Positions 1 through 23,980 of a stretch of DNA of 64,000 bases are shown piece by piece. The stretch spans positions 11,050,501 to 11,114,500 of the forward strand of contig NC_092016.1 of NCBI RefSeq assembly GCF_042242105.1, read 5' to 3'. The first letter of the stretch is position 1. Each line of letters starts with the position of its first letter. This DNA is from Pempheris klunzingeri (Eukaryota; Chordata; Actinopteri; Acropomatiformes; Pempheridae). The notes under the pieces are model-generated. The model was not told where the DNA came from and ran no database searches. It saw nothing but the letters and a program-made list of their open reading frames with translations. A program made the translations under genes and the position numbers.

Positions 1-92
1 CACTAACCGATTTTTCCAGACGTTATATTGATATATCAACAGGCACTGAGACTTAATATTGTTCTGATAAATGTTCCCTCTCTGTTCTGCAG

Positions 93-160
93 TGGCAGGT
101 GGGCTGAAAATCGAAATGGTAAAACCTGAAGTCTTGACTCTGAAGTCCAAAACAACATAA
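93..160 (+). CDS. svip: Candidate last coding exon of svip (small VCP-interacting protein), 5' partial
   Basis: A well-formed acceptor (pyrimidine-rich run ending tctgcag at 92) is followed by a reading that enters in phase 2 and runs 21 codons to TAA at 158-160. The peptide begins A-G-G-L-K. SVIP is a small membrane-anchored inhibitor of VCP/p97-linked ER-associated degradation, and from memory the human protein ends in a similar G-G-L-R-W tail, but the residues after that differ here. The stronger argument is position: in human 11p14.3 SVIP lies tail-to-tail beyond GAS2, and this exon is on the plus strand just beyond the 3' end of gas2. Upstream exons lie outside the window, so identity rests on a short similarity plus synteny. 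It could be another short 3' exon. Confidence 0.42.
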
Positions 161-2958
161 AGTATTGCTGCAAGATGACTTGAGAGATGTTTGAACTGCT
201 GTCCATTTTTTAATTTTTGTTTGCCTATTTCATGATGTGAGACAAACGGCTACAGTTGTCATGCTTCCTGCAAAACAAGCGATGAAGTGATTACAGGCAC
301 AACAGCAGGACTTGCCTCCTTGTTGCCAAGTTATACAAACCGGTTTGGACCTTCGGTCAAGTCAGGGATGACACCCAAACGTGCAGGCAAATACACATCC
401 TACTGTATCAGTTTTATTTTGATTCAACAGTCTTACAGCAACTAACATTAGAATATGATTCTAAAGTCGGGCAGTAACTCTGACTGTCCTCAACTCTAAA
501 GCTTTTTCAGTACTGTTTGGTTTTCATAGTTGGGAATCAATATTCATTGAAAATCCTTATTTGCCACATTACATTTTGTAAGAGTTTTCCAAAAATCTGT
601 GACACATATGACACATTTTAGAAGTTAAACACAGTGTATGTGTGCGAAGCTATTTAAACGTGCTTATAAGCACCAAATTAACACTAGTTTCACCTTGTTT
701 GGCAACACAAAGACTAGTGCAAACACTGCTATAAGTTATTGGTATTTACTGAACTTGTGATGCACTTTTCCTGTCCCTGGGGTATTTCCATGATCATTGC
801 TGTGCGCATGTCACATGGGAGTCCCTTGTTGATGAGGAAGGCAATGCAAGGTGTTGCTATGTGCAGCATCGTGTAGTTGCTAATTTGCCGATTTAATCCG
901 GAAGCACAAACGACCTGTAATTATAGTTTGCACTGGTCTTTGCTATTGCACCTTTTGAGAGAAGCCTTTTTGTTTTTCTTTCTCTGCATAATTTAAGTTT
1001 GTTGCATTGGATTATAATGTAAGCAAAACACTGATATGATGCCTGCTTAATTTAATAAGATATGAAACGTGTTTGTGAATTGCCATTTGACAAACAGAAG
1101 CTCTTGTTAGTCAGCAAATATGCTCGCTCACACTTGGGAGAGAATCATGAGCTACATCATGGAAATATGAAGAAACCGAAGGAAAAGAATAAGTGAAGTG
1201 TGTACAGTACATAATGAAGTATTTACTTTTGAATTGCTTAATTGAATGCATTTCTTACTGCCTTCACTTGATCCTTAAATGCTTCCGGTGCTCTCAACAT
1301 TTTGTAGAAGAGGAAATCCAGCCAATGTTATTTGCTACAATAAATCACATTTCTGCTACTCTTGTGTGGATTTCATGAGTTGAGTTTTACAGGAAGAAGA
1401 TTCGAGTTCAGATAAGATTTAGATTTGGTTGAAATTACATTTCATGCTTAGTTAAAAGTCTACAGTTGACAGCTGTTGAACATTTACCAGCATTTTTAAG
1501 TCTTGCTCACGTGAAAAAAGGTTTTATTTTCAAAGCAAACTCCTGTTTAAGGTTTTAGCTTTTGGTCAGAAAACTTACAGAGACCTGCTTGAAATATTTA
1601 CAGACAGTAAATATCTCAAATTGTGACATTTAAAGTTTTGAATTTTTATTGAACATTCACATCTGAAAACAGAATTTGGATTCAGGTACTTAACATACAA
1701 ACGTGTGGGTTACTCACACCAGTGATCTCATATCAAACCCACATATTAATTTTCCAGGGAAAAAGTTGTTCAAATTAATACAATGAATGATAACATTGTG
1801 AATTACATCTATTAATTGTATTGAAACCTTGGAAACCATTATTCAAGTTTCAATGATTGCACCACCTCTAGAGGTCAGTAATCTACAACAAATTAAAGAA
1901 ATTCAGAGCCTCCAATGAGTAAATCTGCTGTATTATTATCGGTCATAAATCAACAAGGTTCTGGTTAACTACATACAGCATCTTGTACAGGTGATTGTCT
2001 GTGTTCTTACTATAGAAATTATATAAAACAGGAGCTATTCTAATAATGAACAGAATATGACAATAGTATAAAATGTATTGCATAGAATAGTAATTGAACA
2101 TGTAAACAACCTAAGCGTTGCTTCATTTCCTGGCATAAGAAAAAGCTGTAAGATTTTATGACCAATGTCTTTTACAAAAATACCATACAGTGGACTTTCG
2201 TGTAAAGATTTGGACAGGAAAGTTTCCACTTGTCAAGTTCAGTTCAGAGCGTAGTACCCGCTCTAGTGAACACCCATGTATTCAATGTACTGTTTAGGAT
2301 AACAATATCAGCCAAATGGCGAATTAAAAGAGGGGACAAAACTATACATTTCCTTACTGTAAAATTTCTACTTGCTCTCTACTGTTACACACACCAGCTT
2401 GCCAAGGAAGACTGGCTTCTCAAACATCCTGAAACCTCCACCACTTACTTAACTTCATTCAGAAAAAGTTCTGTTTTCACCATTAAGATGCAGCCAGGCA
2501 CCGTAAGCCTGACTGACAACACGAAAGGAGCATGAAAATGTTCTACCCACTATTAATGATATGTCGCTTAAAATACAATTTAGTGATTGAAAACAAACAA
2601 CTCTCAAGAGAAATGTACAGCTTGACTTTTACCCAGTTAACTCATATTATAATGATTGACACTTTTAAGAGCTGTCTACAGTTCTTTAAACCAAAATTGT
2701 TAAGGAGTTCTTAGTGTGAGTCCAGGCTTAATCTGCTCATAAACATCCGTTTCACTGAATCCTCTTTGACAGAGAAAACCAAGCCAAAGCATCACTATTA
2801 TACAAGTGTGCTTTTTATGAATGAATGAAAGTGTCTGTAGCCATAATATGTATACGAACAGGGATATGTTACAAAGCCACATCCACTAGGCAGTAAACAA
2901 TGGCAAGAAGGCATCCTCTTAGTCCTTTTGTTATTTGCGATTTTTCAGCCTCATGTCG
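161..2958. other. 3' UTR and convergent intergenic stretch between svip and gas2
   Basis: No exon-like open reading with splice sites is seen. From 161 to about 1365 this is probably the svip 3' UTR. The rest is AT-rich and probably includes the gas2 3' UTR, read from the other strand; minus-strand AATAAA candidates lie at 1645-1650 and 1522-1527. Neither is proven. Confidence 0.4.
1339..1344 (+). terminator. Poly(A) signal AATAAA, probable end of the svip transcript
   Basis: A canonical AATAAA is followed about 20 bases later by a GT-rich stretch (cttgtgtgg), the usual arrangement of a cleavage site. It lies about 1.2 kb after the TAA at 158-160, which would give a 3' UTR of ordinary vertebrate length with no other gene between. 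Confidence 0.5.
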
Positions 2959-14608
<11,650 letters not shown>

Positions 14609-14861
14609 GGTTCCCTACTGACCGCCTGAGGAAGGAGAGGAGGAGGACAGACAGTGAGTATGAAGGTAACACCTGTGTCATACAATATAGCAGATCTGAG
14701 ATAAATACTTCATTTAGGTGGTCACTCAACTCCAGTGATATTTTTATAAATCATTGTATTGACCCCTTGTATCTTTATACATTTATGTGTATAATGCATG
14801 TACACAGAATATGTGAATATGTATGTGCTATAAGTGTGTATGAGAATACAGATTTATTTCA

Positions 14862-15181
14862 AGGCTTCAACTAACGATCGTTTTCATTATCGATTAAGCT
14901 TATTTTCTTGATTATTTCCCCAGAAAATAGAGAGCAGTTCCTATTATGATTTCCCAAAGTCCAGGGTGGTGTCCTCAAATGCCTTATTTAGACTGACCAC
15001 CAGTCTAAAACCCAAAGATTTAATCTGACAGTGATGTAAACCAGAGGAAAACAGTGAATACTCACATTTAATGAGCTGAAACCAGAGAACAGTATTCTCT
15101 CTGGAGAAATTACTAAACCAAAATAGTTAAATTTTAAAAATAAATCTGGCCACAGACTAATAATTCATTTGAGCTCTAACC
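14862..15181. repeat. Teleost repeat of the caactaacgat/cgattaa family, copy 1
   Basis: Begins gcttcaactaacgatcgttt and attatcgattaag, continues through tttcccaaagtccagggtgg and acatttaatgagctgaaacc, and ends near taataattcatttgagctc. These landmarks mark a widespread, diverged short repeat with inverted ends in percomorph genomes. It is non-coding. A second, oppositely oriented partial copy lies near 23750. Confidence 0.5.
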
Positions 15182-18100
15182 TACATGCCACATATACTGC
15201 AGCTCTTCAGAAAATAAAGACCCTCTGAACATTTCATGATTTAAATGATCATGACAATATTCTTCATTAACAGCTGATATCCAGGCCCAATATTTCCTAC
15301 AGGAGAAGAGGAGGATCAAATGGATACAAGAGAAGAGGGATCACAGTGCTTTTGTCCTGTTGGCCAAATCCTGGTTTGGTTTACTGTCCACCTGATGACA
15401 AGAGACGTTCTCATGGACCCTGACAGCACAGATCCTGTCCTCCTCTTCACTGGACAAGAGACATTTTATACCAGCCAGTGTCATACAGTGGGACTTCTAT
15501 TCAACAAACAGCAGACACAAACAAAGAGCTCCTTCAGATTACTCTGCAACCTATGATACAGTCTATCATAGAGTCTAAATCAATCCAATGTTGTTGAAAA
15601 AGGCAGGTCTTACATTACAGCCTGATGGAGAGACTACATTTGACATCAATATTCAGAGAAACATCCAACAGCTACTTACTGCCTGCAAAGTAAAGTCATT
15701 GAGTAAATGACATATTTCTCACAGCCTTTTCCAATAACGTGCTGCAGTATGCCAAAGCACTCAATTTCCAAGCTTTAATGTGAAAATCTTTTACATTTCA
15801 GTCCGGTGTCACTCCATTAGTGGATTTGCTGCTGAGACAAGTGAGTAATTGACAAAACAACTGGGCACCAGATGTAAGCCCTGAGCACAGTAACAGCACA
15901 CATTGACAGCTCTACAGTTATAATATTCACAGTTTAAAAGCTTGGGTGCTGCGATCACCTCTCCAAAATACACACTGACATGGAAAGAAAGAGTGTGTGA
16001 CTTAGAGAAGCCAACTTCAAGGCTTAGAGATGGTGGCATCACAAGGATCCTGGTGGGTTTATATCTGCCCAAAGGCTGTTAGCCATGTAATCAAATGAAT
16101 ATTCTAAGAATTAAAAAGAAGGGAATAGAATAAACAACATCATCAGTGGAGTTCTTTTAAAAAAGTGATCTTTAATGTACCAGATGGCAGTGAATGAGCC
16201 AAGAGAGACATCTTAGCTTCTCTATTGTTACAAATTACTAAAGATGATATGGTTGATATGATTTTGTCTGTTCTACTGTATCCTTTCAAGCTGCATTAAA
16301 GAAACAGAAAGGAAGTTGAATATATTGCACATTTTAACAGTGAAGTTTTGCCTCCAGCTTGGATACAAGCAGGAAAATCGGACATTCCCCACGGTAGGCA
16401 AATGGCAGCAACAGGATATTTGATGCAAATCATTACAAGGGCTTATTTAAACAAGGAAGCAAAGCCGCCATGAACAATTACTTTATAGTCTGTGATAGCT
16501 GAAGATTTCCTCTGAATACCGAGGGAGTGTAACACAATGTGAGGAATCTGACCTTTAAAACTGTGTAACATTTCAAGGTCCCTCCAGAGTTGGCTGTAAC
16601 CTAATCACACTGTGGTGCAACACTGGACATCAGGACCTTGATGTCCGACCAAGGTCGTCTTATCTTCCTGAGGACAAGAGCTCCTCGTTGTGAACTCACA
16701 CTAAACTCTGGAGCTCAGCACTCACACACAGGTGCTAGATTCCCATGTCCGCTGTGGTGCAGGCTGACAGACAGAACAAGGGCACTGGGACAACGTCTCA
16801 TGTCTCACTGTACAAGACCCAATTCACTGGTGTTAGGTGTAAATACAAACATGGGTATTAGGCACATGTGCTAACGGGAAACATGCAAAATACATCGATT
16901 TTCTATCACAATGAAGATTTTATCTTAAATGTTGTTCTGTCACCCGTCAGTGGACAAGTGACTTTGGGAAATGATCATTTATCTTGATGTAAATGTTAAT
17001 CTTAGCTCAAAAGCTGTATTCTTCTCGACAGGATCGTGAATAAACCTCATGCTGGTTTTCCTCCTCTTTCTCCCAGGAAAGACACACAACCAGCTGATGA
17101 TAAACATACCTGGTTCCTCTCACCACACTGTAGCCTGACCTCTTCAACTGCAGGCCAAAAACACAGCCAACACGCCACCACTCTGCTGGGCTTTATGTGG
17201 CATGTGCCATCCACTGAACTTGCTGCGATGTTGTTTTCAAAATCAGATTCAGAATCTGACAATAGACTCAGGCTTAGAATCAGACAAAGATAAACTTTAT
17301 ACCCCAAAGATATTCATATATACATTTTCTCTGTCTCCAAAGAGAGAGCCTCATGACATACCACAGCTGGTTCCAGACTGCTCCAGGAAAGGCATACGGA
17401 TGGGAATTTCAACTGCTGAATCACATCAATTAGAAAAAAACAAGAGTGTCTCTGTCCTCCTAACCCTTGCCGCCCTTTCACGCTTTTCTCCTCCACAACA
17501 GTAAACTGATCTGGAGGCTGATTTCTCCATTTAAACAAGGGAACTCAGCATGTTTCCACTGCAGATAAGTACTGTGTGTGTTGTGGGTGAGTGTTGCATT
17601 CAGGTATCAGATTATATCGCCGGCTGTGGTTGGTAAAGTACAAAGTCTCGAGCAGAAAACATCAACAAAAGGAGAATATTCTGCTGTATGATCTAACATA
17701 TCACAATACAGAGAACTTAATAAGCCCACAGCACAGAGCTCATTCAAACATCCACAATATCAGATCAAACATCCAAATACCACTGTTGAATGTCACAAAT
17801 CCTGAGCTGTTATCTTGCTCTGATTTATCTATAATTTCAAAATCTAATGGGATTTTCACCATCAACAAACTGCATTTAAGACAGACAATAGGAATACTGT
17901 CATATATTTCTGTACTATAAAGCTCCGTGGCTGTTTTGTCTAAATTTAGTGCAATAAATTGGTGTTGGACTGTGCCGCCTTGGACTCTTAAAACACTCGC
18001 AGCGCATTTAATTTGCAACTGTAATAAGATTTTAAAGCTGGCTCCTCTCTCACAACTGTTACAAATAAAACCAGCCACAATAGACACTTCACCACTCTGG

Positions 18101-18709
18101 AAATATAATCAAGGGACGACGCCTGATGTGTTATGACTGAAATCCAGTTGAGAATCCACTAATTAAAACTAATGAAATGACTTGTAGCTACAAGTGAAGA
18201 AAATATGCCAGATTCTGTGTAATTAAAAAATGCCTTGCACTGCATTTGACAGAAATGAAAAACATAGACTTAATATCTTTTTGGCTGTCAAGAAGTGAAG
18301 CTTAACTGAGTCCACGCTTTTAAATAAGCCAAGGAAGATGGCATTATTCTACAAAGCACACATCCCTCTGATGAGATGAGCAAGGAGCTATACAGTCCAA
18401 CTTACATCCTCCCCAACCTAAGACAGAATATGCATACAGACATCCAAAAGTCTGGAATTCATTTGCCATTAAGAGTACACGAATGCAATTTATTGCATGA
18501 ATTAAAAAAAAAAAAGATATGTTCTGTGCTCACCCTGAGGGTTCAGCTCGTTGGTGCGCACCTTCCTCTCACTCGTCCTGTGAGCGGCTGGATCCCAGTT
18601 TTCATGCTTTTCACAGCGGTGCACCGACTCACAGGTTAGACTCCAAAACACTAAACCAATGTGGACTGGGGAGGTCTTTCTCACTGCGCATTTGCACAAG
18701 GATCTGACT

Positions 18710-18710
<1 letters not shown>

Positions 18711-18745
<35 letters not shown>

Positions 18746-18760
18746 TCACACTCAATGCAC

Positions 18761-18791
<31 letters not shown>
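18711..18791. repeat. (CA)n microsatellite followed by (CTG)/(GAT) triplets
   Basis: (CA)n with one interruption at 18711-18744, then GCT/GAT triplet runs at 18761-18791. It lies in the putative gas2 first exon or promoter, so length variation could alter the 5' UTR. Confidence 0.85.
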
Positions 18792-18792
<1 letters not shown>

Positions 18793-19325
18793 GAGGGAAG
18801 TTTGATCCTGCTTGCAGTGCCTCCCTCTCTCCTCTTTGTGTTGCTTCAATGTGACATTTCTGGACTGAATTCAGCGGGTCAGTCTGAGACATTCAATCCT
18901 TCGATACACTTTGATTTCGTGGATTTGTTTTCTCTAAGTGTGCTCATGTAATCTGATGCAACGAACACACCCTGACCATGTCCAATCTGCACTTATGTTT
19001 TACTGTCATGATTAAATTTGAATGACACGCGTTTTGTATTTGTAATTAAGTGGTAAGTAATTCATGATGATCACCAGGAAGCGGACATAAGTACATGAAT
19101 TATGAATAGCTCTGTTGTCAGAAACGCACAGATGAAAGCTAGATGTGTGACAAGTTAGATGGGCTTTGCTTTAACAGTGCTTTTGACTGTATGACTGAGA
19201 TAACTTGTTACATACATATGTAAATTAGCCAGAAGATAAACATTAAAAACACAAGAAAGTTCGAATGTAGCAATAAGTTATTCGAGGTCTTTTACTTTGA
19301 AGGAGGCTAAGTTAGCAGTCAACAA

Positions 19326-19513
19326 CGCATGCGCAGTGGCGAAAGCGGCAGTAACAGCCAGAGGAGAGAAAAGTCAAAGTCAAGTGAGTACAACAGCAAC
19401 TATGTTTGTTTCAACTACGTATTTCTTTACTTCACATCTGTGCAGAGCGCTGGATGTTACTTAAAACCGCATTAGCGAGAAGGGATTTTGTTTTGAAACG
19501 TGCCACCGGAAGT
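19326..19513 (+). promoter_or_regulatory. Housekeeping-type promoter of fancf, divergent from gas2
   Basis: A CGCATGCGCA string at 19326-19335 fits the palindromic NRF1 site and ACCGGAAGT at 19505-19513 is a strong ETS/GABP site; both are typical of TATA-less housekeeping promoters. They lie 190-380 bases upstream of the fancf ATG and about 0.5 kb from the presumed gas2 start. A possible 5' UTR intron is suggested by a gtgagt at 19384 and a tttcccccacag acceptor ending at 19649; alternatively transcription starts downstream of it. Confidence 0.5.
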
Positions 19514-19703
19514 CCTGTTGAACGAAGTACGTTGGTGAATCTAGCCAACCTGTGGCTAACAAGCTAGCTAGCTCGCTAGCTCAGTAAAGTCGTTGCCGCT
19601 CTCCAGCGGCTGAGGACAGTTTGGGTTAAGTTGTGTGTTTCCCCCACAGTGAGCGTCCATTGGCGGAGCTCAGAGGCTGAAGTCTGAACGCAGACAGCGC
19701 CAC

Positions 19704-20735
19704 ATGGAGGCGGTGCTGAAAAACATGGCGAGCACAGCCGAGCTGCTGGCCGCGGCGGCGCAGAGCGGCGTGGTGGAGAAGTGGGATGAGCAAACTCTGT
19801 CCAGAGCTTTTCAGTGGGCCCGGTACTGCGAACACCTGTTTTCCAGATTCCACAACAACCCACAAATAAGGAAGATTATGGAGAAGCAGCTGCAGCTCAC
19901 AAATCACAGTTTGCGCGCTGCCTTCCCTGGTTACACTGAAGTCTCCTTCACGGACCTCAGCCGGTGTCAGCACCTGTTGCTTGTTGGGCTGTTGAACAAC
20001 CCTGAGCTGCCCATCTCCATCATGAAGACGCTCTTTGACACTACCAATCCCGTAGACACCAAGCAGAGTGATTATCAGGGTGTTACCGGCTTCTGCAGCC
20101 ACATCATTCAGTGCAAGTCAGCGTGCAGAGTCCTGAGTCCCCTCACAGACATGTCAGCTGTTGGTGCTGATGCTGAGGTGCAGGGGGTGATGCTGATGGA
20201 GAGGCTGGGTGCTCTGCTGAGCCAAGGCGGCGAAGCCTGCCAGGCAGAGCGTTTTTTAGACTCCGTCCTCCTCAGATGCGAAGGAGCAGCAGGACATTTC
20301 TGTCTGGTCATCGCTGCAGCTCTGCTGACAACCAAAAACTCAGCGGAACAAACTGCTTCACTGGATTTTCTCTTGGACTGGCTGCAGAGAAAACACAGTG
20401 TGCTGCAGAGCATGTGTTCTGCCCTGCCTAATACGCTTATTTTAGACCTGGCCAAAAAACACCTGAAATTCAGAGAGGCGTACTGTGATGTGCTGGAAAA
20501 ATGTGCGTCTGATATGGAGTACAGCATAAGTGAAGGTGAATGGGTTCAAACCAACACAAACCGAACTGTGTCCTTCCAGAGTCTGACTGAGCACTTTCAG
20601 GCCTTGTTTGAGGCCTGTCCGTCTCTGAGGGAGGATGTAGAAAAGGAGCTTAAGGCTTTGAAAGTGTCTGATGGAGACTTTGATGTCAGAGGTCTGAGTG
20701 TGTGGGGAGACCTCCTGTCAGCTTTAAACAAGTGA
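19704..20735 (+). CDS. fancf: Fanconi anaemia group F protein (FANCF), single exon, 343 aa
   Basis: FANCF is the adaptor of the nuclear Fanconi anaemia core complex: it bridges FANCC/FANCE and FANCA/FANCG to FANCM so that FANCD2-FANCI can be monoubiquitinated at DNA cross-links. The reading is uninterrupted over 343 codons. It matches the family at both ends: TLSRAFQWARYCEHLFSRF near residue 31, like the human ALQWARY segment, and DGDFDVRGLSVWGDLLSAL at the C-terminus, like human DGDFEVPGLSIWTDLLLAL. Human FANCF is also intronless, at 374 aa. The first ATG (19704) is chosen because the protein begins M-E as in human; a second ATG eight codons on (MASTAELL) has a better Kozak context. It is transcribed divergently from gas2, as in human. 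Confidence 0.95.
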   Translation: MEAVLKNMASTAELLAAAAQSGVVEKWDEQTLSRAFQWARYCEHLFSRFHNNPQIRKIMEKQLQLTNHSLRAAFPGYTEVSFTDLSRCQHLLLVGLLNNPELPISIMKTLFDTTNPVDTKQSDYQGVTGFCSHIIQCKSACRVLSPLTDMSAVGADAEVQGVMLMERLGALLSQGGEACQAERFLDSVLLRCEGAAGHFCLVIAAALLTTKNSAEQTASLDFLLDWLQRKHSVLQSMCSALPNTLILDLAKKHLKFREAYCDVLEKCASDMEYSISEGEWVQTNTNRTVSFQSLTEHFQALFEACPSLREDVEKELKALKVSDGDFDVRGLSVWGDLLSALNK

Positions 20736-20823
20736 CTGTCAGTTTCTTTAAGGCTGGAGGAGATAGTGACATATAACCAGATGTCTGTTTACATCTTGAT
20801 CTAATGTTTAATGAGAGATGGGT

Positions 20824-20829
20824 ATTAAA
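20824..20829 (+). terminator. Candidate poly(A) signal ATTAAA for fancf
   Basis: ATTAAA lies about 90 bases after the fancf stop codon. It is the common variant hexamer; no AATAAA occurs nearby. The downstream GT-rich element is weak, so the true site may lie further on. Confidence 0.3.
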
Positions 20830-23749
20830 CCTCAGTACTTCTACCAAACAAAATGTGTCCATAACACAGATTATTGGAAACTCGATGACTAAAAGCCCAG
20901 ATTCTTATTCTTCTTTACTCCTGATCATACAGTTTCAGTCATTATTTTAGTCGATATTTTATTTAGACCAAGTTCTATTATGGCTGTTTTAGTTTGAACA
21001 CTTTAACATTTGCAAATTAATCCTCTGAAATGGAAAAAGTGGTTTTCTAGATAAACATTTTGATATTCTAACACAGGAAGATGTCAAAAAAAGTGTTGTT
21101 TTGGCATTAGTATCGAACCACGTCACATTTTTCGGTGCAAAATGCTTTATGATCACTTTTTCCAACTTGTGAAATATAAATGAACACAGACCAACGCAGA
21201 ATCAGAAGCACAACATACTGGTTGACTTTGCATGATGGAAAAATAATGAAAATGTCATTAATGGCTACATACCAAAAATGCTCTCTTGTGGGTCCAGTGA
21301 GCCTTAGAATTCAGTTTCTTTCACATTATAATTACTACAAATACTTACACTGCATCATGTGATGATGTTAGTTAATGATTTTTTTTTTAAAAATCTCTAT
21401 AATTAGATATTCGCTAAAAATTCACATCTTACACTGTTTGGACAGATGGTGGCATCACGTGCTGCCATGTAATCAGCAGTAGCACATGACCAATCTGAAT
21501 TAAATTGAAAGGAATCGTCAGACAGTGAATGGTTTACACTTTGTAAATTGGTCTCTCGAGATTCAAGGCTTCATTTAGCATCATAAAATCCACCTTAATA
21601 CCAAATAATTATTGATGTGCTGCCTTTAAAATCATTCTGTAGTTGTTGATTCATGAGGTCCTGAAAAAAAAAAACATCTGAACATTATTTCCAGATTGTG
21701 CCGACGGACAGGGAGAGGTGTGTTTGATAATAAAAGGACACGAGGCTGTAAAGAAAATTCAATAAGCAAAGAAAGCCACAGCATTGTGTGATCCAATTTG
21801 CCCCTCTCTAACTGTACACACCTCAAATCAGTTCTCACACACCATCTGTCAGCATCACCCCTTCACCACAAGGCTGCAACGCAGTCTGAATCTAAAAATT
21901 TTGATTGGCTTGATGCCAGTCATGTGACTCGACTGCCAATTCACACATCTCAGACCTCGCCCGTGTGTCAGAGCACCTCTGTGGCGAGGGACCAGTTAGT
22001 CAGATCAGGCGTCTTCAATCAAACCCTCCACAATGGCTGGTGTGTGACATAACTCAGGCAGACAGCGGATTAGAGACCCGGCCGCCATGTGGAGGGAAAC
22101 ACCAACATGGCCACGGCTCGTTTAACACACCGTGAAAGCAATTCACGTAGAGACAGACAAGGGTCACTGAGTAAGGGGCAGCATGTACACAACCAATTTA
22201 TTTCCAACCAATGAAGAACATATGCATCTGGCTGGATGGAAACCAACAACAATTGAAGGGATCTCATCTGCTCCTATATTATAAATATATGCAAATTCAT
22301 TTATTTAATTGATTTACATCAATACGTTGCGTGAGTCTATTCAACAAACAAAACATACCAAGCTGCACATCATCATTTAGGATTGAGCGCAGTCATTTTT
22401 AGATTGTGTGTTTCTCACTCTTCCTCACAGCTTTACACATAACTGGCAGAGTGGGTAAGCAGCCATGGTGATTCAGACGTGTTACTGCCTGACTCCAAAT
22501 GAGAAGCCTTCAAGAAGCGAGCACGCCACAATGTAGTCCTGTATCTGCCTATACTCAATGAAAACATGTTTTACCTGTTGTTCAAACAGGCATAAATACC
22601 CACTTGCCTGACAACTGATAATAAGAAAGGAAAGCCCCCTCATTGTCAGTGTCATTATGCCAAATAATCTTCAGTTTCTGTTATTTGAATCTGAATAACT
22701 ATTTTCACCTCTCACTTGTTAAGTAGTCAAACCACCCCTCTGATATAAAACAGCTATTTACCAGCCAGTTGTTTTGACTCATAAATGTGAACAAATTGCC
22801 CCCTGCTCTTAACCTGCAAGATAAAATTGCAGGGTTGTGTTATTGTATCACTTCAACAGCAGGACGTCGGCACAGCCCCATAATATCCACCACCAGCCCA
22901 CTTAAAATGTGTTTGCTTGGAGACGTCCCTTCAATCTGTAGCAGCTACTCTCTTGTACAATTAATTTAGTATTTATTGAAATATGTAGCTTTAATGTCTT
23001 CTCTTAAAAAAAAATAGAAGATTTATCATATGTGAAAATATAGAATAAAAGGTACAGTATCTCCTCCTCTCACGTCTTACACCTTGCTTGGTTTTTATTC
23101 CATCCAGTGCGTTATTGTTTTGTGTCAGCGTGGGTAACAAACTGCAGTGAGACGTGCTGAAGGGCGTTCTGCAGCTTCTAAAGGGGTCGTGAAGGATAGC
23201 ATTCATTAAAACTCAGATCCAGCCCCCATCTGGTGGTGTGAATAGGGAGTCCTCTGAGGGGCGGGGTGGAGGGAGGGATGACGGGGGTAGAGCCCTCCCT
23301 CGGCACGTGCCTAAGCCGCTTCAGCCTGCTCCTTGTCTGGCCTCGGTGACGGATCACGGAGGCAGGAGGGCCCCTCTGCACACCTGTGTCCCACTCAGCG
23401 GGCGCTGATGATCAGTGGCCACCGTCAGCGGAGGGACTGAGGTTTTAATTTGGTTCCTCGCAGTGAGGAAAAGATGGATGTCTTGTTATCGTAGAAGTGT
23501 AACGTTTCCTCTGAGTCACATGAAATGTTGGTGCAGCTTGTGAAGACCAGTATAAAATAGATAAATAAATAAATTCACATTGTCCTCTGCAGGACATCCT
23601 ACAAAAACTGCACTGTCAGACACTCCAGTGGGGTGCTGTGGCTGCAGAAACTGCTTTGTTTTGGCACATGAGGAGAAGGAGGCGCTTTTTTTTTTTAACT
23701 TATACCTTATTGGTATAAGTTAAAACATCAAAATAGCTTATTGGTAGAG

Positions 23750-23980
23750 CTTAATTCATTAACAGAAAATGAATCAGCAATTGTTTGTTTATCTTCTAAG
23801 TGAAAAAAAATCCAAACATTCTCTTGTTTAAGGGAAAATACACTGCATTTACCTTAACATATTAAATATCTTTGGGTTTTGAACTTGATTACATCACTTT
23901 GGGCTCTAGCATATTAATGCTGACCATTCACTGAACTCACAAACAATTAATTTTATGGTTAATGAGTGCACCTTTTTCGT
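23750..23980. repeat. Teleost repeat of the cgattaa family, copy 2 (partial, inverted)
   Basis: Reads aaaatgaatcagcaattgtt, then caaacattctcttgttta, tatctttgggttttgaac and acatcactttgggctctag. These are the complement-side landmarks of the same repeat family as 14862-15181. It is diverged and lacks clear ends. Confidence 0.4.

Larger units (their letters stand above)
14609..18860 (-). other. gas2 5' intron with a probable non-coding first exon at about 18534-18850
   Basis: A clear acceptor (cctctccttcctcag) ends at 14623, just upstream of the gas2 ATG, so the transcript must begin further up. On the minus strand the best matching donor is ctcagg|gtgagc with the exon ending at 18534. The sequence above it (18535 to about 18850) lies next to the divergent fancf promoter, where a gas2 start site is expected. 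The intron between has no recognised coding exon; it holds one repeat remnant at 14862-15181. Assignment of exon 1 is inference. Confidence 0.45.

Noticed and set aside
19626-20527. Antisense frames of 158 and 139 codons over fancf
   Set aside because: Shadows of fancf; the plus-strand protein matches the FANCF family along its length.
23200-23420. GC-rich block considered as a CpG-island promoter of an unannotated gene
   Set aside because: No downstream exon with start codon and donor could be found on either strand.
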